From positions 1-46,850 of the forward strand of contig SIBS01000005.1 in NCBI GenBank assembly GCA_009695045.1: a stretch of DNA of 46,850 bases. Direction: 5' to 3'. The stretch comes from Candidatus Levyibacteriota bacterium (GTDB lineage: Bacteria > Patescibacteriota > Microgenomatia > Levybacterales > UBA12049). Below the pieces are notes generated by a model, which saw only the letters and a program-made list of their open reading frames with translations, had not been told where the DNA came from and ran no database searches. A program made the translations under genes and the position numbers. This document shows positions 44,208-46,850 of this stretch, piece after piece. Numbering within the stretch: position 1 is the first letter of the stretch; each line of letters begins with the position of its first letter.

Positions 44208-45913
44208 TTTATTTTTTTAACATTATAAATTAAATTAATTGCCATAGCTAGAAGACCAGCAAGGGAAATAGTATTTGCTATTATTTGCACTAAGGTTTGT
44301 GCATATCGCGCCTCAACTATATGCTCACCACTAGTAACGGATACAACAAGACCTTTTTTTGTCTGACTATACTTAACTTCTTTTCCATCTATAAATATAT
44401 GCCATGTAGGAAAATAGGCTTTATTTATCCTAATTTCACCCGAATTTTTAAAATTAACACGAGCGGATACGAAACCAACATCTTCCATGACTGAAATGAT
44501 ATTTCCATTATTAGACAATAATTCTATTGAACTGCTTGGAATATCAATTACTCTATTTGGTTTTTCAAAATATTTTGGCATATATTCATCTGATATTTTA
44601 GATATATTCCAATTAAGTTTTTGTTTAGAAATATATTCAGAATCTTGTTTATTTACTAATCTATTAGGAATAAATAGCATCTGATTTGATATTATGATTA
44701 GCCATACTACTACTACAGTTGTTATATAAACAAAATGCTTAGAATGATATTCAATAAATACACTATTAGTAATAAGCCATACCGAATAACCTGATAATAT
44801 TGAAGAGAAAAATGCAACGAAAATTAAAAATCTCCATGGATATTGAAAAAAAGCCATAATTGGAATTATTTCCCAAATTGGCTTTGAAGCTTCAAGGGTG
44901 AAAAATACTGATAGTAAAAAACCAAATACTGCTCCAATAAAAACAAGCCCTCTAACATTAATTACATATAAGTAATCAGACATCTTTCTTAAAATAAAAG
45001 ATGCAATAAGGAGAATTGCGAAACCAACAAAAATAATAGAAATCTTTCCTATTTTAAATGACATGCCATCTATACATCCAATCGTTGATCCACCAAATCC
45101 CCATGGACTATTCCAAAGTTGATTTATACATACAAAATGATCTCTAAAATCCGCACCACCACCCACCTGAGATATAACATTTGTATAGTTAATTTCAGCA
45201 ATAGCTGGGATCCAGTAAAATGCAGAAAAAGAAATACCAAGTATTAAAAAATAGCATAATCGAATTACTCTTTCTTTTTGTTTCTCTTGAAATGAAATAG
45301 TTATCAAAAATATGACAAAAATAATCAAGAATCCAGATGCCATAAGCGCAGTTAAATTATGAGATAAAATAAGTAAAGCATACGTAAATGCTCCAAGAAT
45401 AACATATCGACTACTTGCAGAAAATGCTATTTTCCAAGCACTATAAAAAACAATTGGAATAAAACTATATGCCCATAATTCTGCTATATCTCCTCTTACA
45501 TAAATATTTATTGCATTATATGGAGCATACATATAGGAAATCGCGGATATAATCCCTCCATATTTACCAAAAAACTCTTTTCCCAAAATATACATAAATA
45601 CTCCCGATAAGAGAATTGGAATAATAATTATTATCTTTGTTGCAGTAATAGCAGTTGCCCCGAGAAGTAAAAATAAAGCACCAATATAATATGCAAGTGG
45701 TGCATAGAAATTAAAGATCGGATATCCATATCCATATCCAAGATCTGAAACATAACGTACTGGTATTTGACCAATTGATAATGATTTTGCCATCTCAAAA
45801 ATTCTAGATGGCTGAGTATCATCATGCATAGAAAAAAATTCAGGCAAAAAAAGACTTTTCACAGCCCAAAAAGATAAAATAATTACTATAACAAAACCAA
45901 TATATTTATTCAT
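44204..45913 (-). CDS. PTPS-related GT-C-like membrane protein with C-terminal 'FPTWH' domain
   Basis: The protein has 569 residues and many helices. The first outer loop has FSMHDDTQPSRIFEMAK (27-43), SDLGYGYGYPIFNFYAPL (56-73) and YYIGAL, the very common form of the family in Patescibacteria, with His30-Asp31-Asp32 as possible catalytic residues. YMYAPYNAINIYVRGDIAE resembles the proteins at 10835 and 15919. The outer domain has KAYFPTWHIFIDGKEV and TSGEHIVEAR before the last helix. GT-C type transfer on the outer face is inferred. The gene overlaps the PTPS-related gene upstream by eight bp and the DPM1-like GT2 downstream by four. The start at 45913 is the ATG right before the first helix. 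Confidence 0.82.
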   Translation of the reverse strand: MNKYIGFVIVIILSFWAVKSLFLPEFFSMHDDTQPSRIFEMAKSLSIGQIPVRYVSDLGYGYGYPIFNFYAPLAYYIGALFLLLGATAITATKIIIIIPILLSGVFMYILGKEFFGKYGGIISAISYMYAPYNAINIYVRGDIAELWAYSFIPIVFYSAWKIAFSASSRYVILGAFTYALLILSHNLTALMASGFLIIFVIFLITISFQEKQKERVIRLCYFLILGISFSAFYWIPAIAEINYTNVISQVGGGADFRDHFVCINQLWNSPWGFGGSTIGCIDGMSFKIGKISIIFVGFAILLIASFILRKMSDYLYVINVRGLVFIGAVFGFLLSVFFTLEASKPIWEIIPIMAFFQYPWRFLIFVAFFSSILSGYSVWLITNSVFIEYHSKHFVYITTVVVVWLIIISNQMLFIPNRLVNKQDSEYISKQKLNWNISKISDEYMPKYFEKPNRVIDIPSSSIELLSNNGNIISVMEDVGFVSARVNFKNSGEIRINKAYFPTWHIFIDGKEVKYSQTKKGLVVSVTSGEHIVEARYAQTLVQIIANTISLAGLLAMAINLIYNVKKIK

Positions 45914-46850
45914 TTTTATTAAAATAATCCTTTATAAATATTATAATAATTATTATACAACTTATGATAGTGAGCACATCTGCAAATAACCTAAATATAT
46001 TTTCCTGAAATTTAATCTCGATATTACTATCTCCATCCGGAACAACAATAATCATTTCTCCAACTGAATTTGGACTAATCTGAATTGGCAGCTCCAATCC
46101 ATTACCCCATGCTTTCCAACCAGAAAAATAAGATGTATTAATTTGTATCTTGCTCAAATGACTCGCTTTTTTTACAGAAAAAGTAATATTATTTGATTTT
46201 GAAACTAAATTCATTACATAACCGCTCCCAGTTATAAATAACACCTTTTCATTAGGTAGAGCTGATGGATTTATTCTTGTCAGAAAAGACATATATTCGT
46301 TCTTAACTGTTGTGGAGCCTTGATTAGTTGCATAAATACCATCAGGCTTATTAGAGAATTCAGACGGATATATATATTCAAAAGCAGAAAATACTAAACA
46401 AATTATTAAAACTCCACCTATGATATATTGCTTTTTTTTAAATAAAGATAATGTATATGCACTAAGAAATGCTATTGAAGGAATAAGTAGAGATAAAATT
46501 CTAAAAGGAAACTGAATAATATCAACTGGAATAAATTTCCATAAATTATTACTAATTGATAAACTAAAAACAACACTAAGTATTCCGACAATCAAAAAAA
46601 AGTAAGACTTTTTTTCATATTTTTTTGTGTAAAAAAAATGTGTGATACAAAATAACAATATAGATATACTTGATATACCTATTAATTTTGTAGACGCAAA
46701 ATATTCGCCATATTGAGAAATTGTTGTTTGTGAAAATCTTGTTAAAGAGATCTCTGTGATCGCAGGTATCCAAAAAAATGATGAAAAGCCCAATCCTAAA
46801 ATAAAAATAATAACTGTATGTTTGATTTTTCCTAAAAACAAGATTGCATA
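45906..46850 (-). CDS. PTPS-related GT-C-like membrane protein, partial (N-terminus outside the window)
   Basis: The frame remains open to the window edge, so the visible 314 residues are the C-terminal half or so; the TTG at 46841 is not a convincing start. The visible part opens with GLGFSSFFWIPAITEIS, a phrase that the proteins at 10835, 15919 and 44204 also have in their middle (SAFYWIPAIAEIN in the last). The later section has ILSLLIPSIAFLSAYTLS, then an outer domain with TSYFSGWKAWGNGLEL and PDGDSNIEIKF before a last helix, the same plan as the other three. It is thus the fourth PTPS-related protein and the upstream partner of the gene at 44204-45913. The first outer loop with the putative catalytic acids is not in the window. 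Confidence 0.78.
   Translation of the reverse strand, partial: YAILFLGKIKHTVIIFILGLGFSSFFWIPAITEISLTRFSQTTISQYGEYFASTKLIGISSISILLFCITHFFYTKKYEKKSYFFLIVGILSVVFSLSISNNLWKFIPVDIIQFPFRILSLLIPSIAFLSAYTLSLFKKKQYIIGGVLIICLVFSAFEYIYPSEFSNKPDGIYATNQGSTTVKNEYMSFLTRINPSALPNEKVLFITGSGYVMNLVSKSNNITFSVKKASHLSKIQINTSYFSGWKAWGNGLELPIQISPNSVGEMIIVVPDGDSNIEIKFQENIFRLFADVLTIISCIIIIIIFIKDYFNKNE

Noticed and set aside
1-46850. CRISPR arrays, tRNA or rRNA genes, insertion sequences
   Set aside because: I looked for regular direct repeats, cloverleaf-like GC-rich segments and transposase-like frames on both strands and saw none.

Overview
This 46.85 kb window is an AT-rich, very gene-dense piece of a bacterial genome given over almost entirely to cell-surface glycan synthesis. 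I count 34 protein genes, two of them cut by the window edges, and no RNA gene, CRISPR array, transposase or integrase. The mix of proteins points to a Candidate Phyla Radiation (Patescibacteria) genome, perhaps of the Microgenomates type: several 'PTPS-related' membrane proteins, YfhO proteins, ArnT/PMT-like proteins with a WDE..GYNAYS motif, a DUF5667-like secreted protein, and genes packed with ATGA overlaps. That assignment is inference from family content; no taxonomic marker is present.

Layout. (a) 1-5062: a nucleotide-sugar module with an RmlB/GMD-like dehydratase (5' partial), a DegT aminotransferase, a SAM methyltransferase and a WecD-like N-acetyltransferase. Together they could make an N-acetylated (perhaps methylated) amino-deoxyhexose. 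Two 496-residue paralogous membrane proteins of unrecognised family (2811-4301 + and 5097-6587 -) flank the acetyltransferase in inverted orientation. (b) 15055 down to 5097, minus strand: galE, a secreted DUF5667-like protein, an MptB-like GT-C, a PTPS-related protein, a GT4, a Wzx-like flippase, a DPM1-like GT2, another GT4 and one of the 496-residue proteins. (c) 25184 down to 15179, minus strand: one PMT-like protein, three ArnT-like paralogues, an SDR, a PTPS-related protein and a WaaE-like GT2, ending at a possible hairpin. (d) 25370-29066, plus strand: a Gpi18-like and a YfhO-family protein. (e) 36680 down to 29022, minus strand: GT4, YfhO, two GT2s and two GT-C-like proteins. (f) 36681-37197: a 517 bp non-coding stretch of about 17% GC. 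(g) 46850 down to 37198, minus strand: two PTPS-related proteins, a DPM1-like GT2, a second flippase, three GT2s and a YfhO protein.

How the genes may work together (inference). Soluble SDR, aminotransferase and acetyltransferase enzymes make activated sugars. GT4 and GT2 enzymes build lipid-linked chains on the cytoplasmic face, and DPM1-like GT2s charge polyprenyl phosphate with single sugars. Two Wzx-like flippases export intermediates. As many as 17 polytopic GT-C-like proteins would then transfer sugars from polyprenyl-phosphate donors on the outer face. No clear initiating phosphoglycosyltransferase, Wzz or ligase is in the window.
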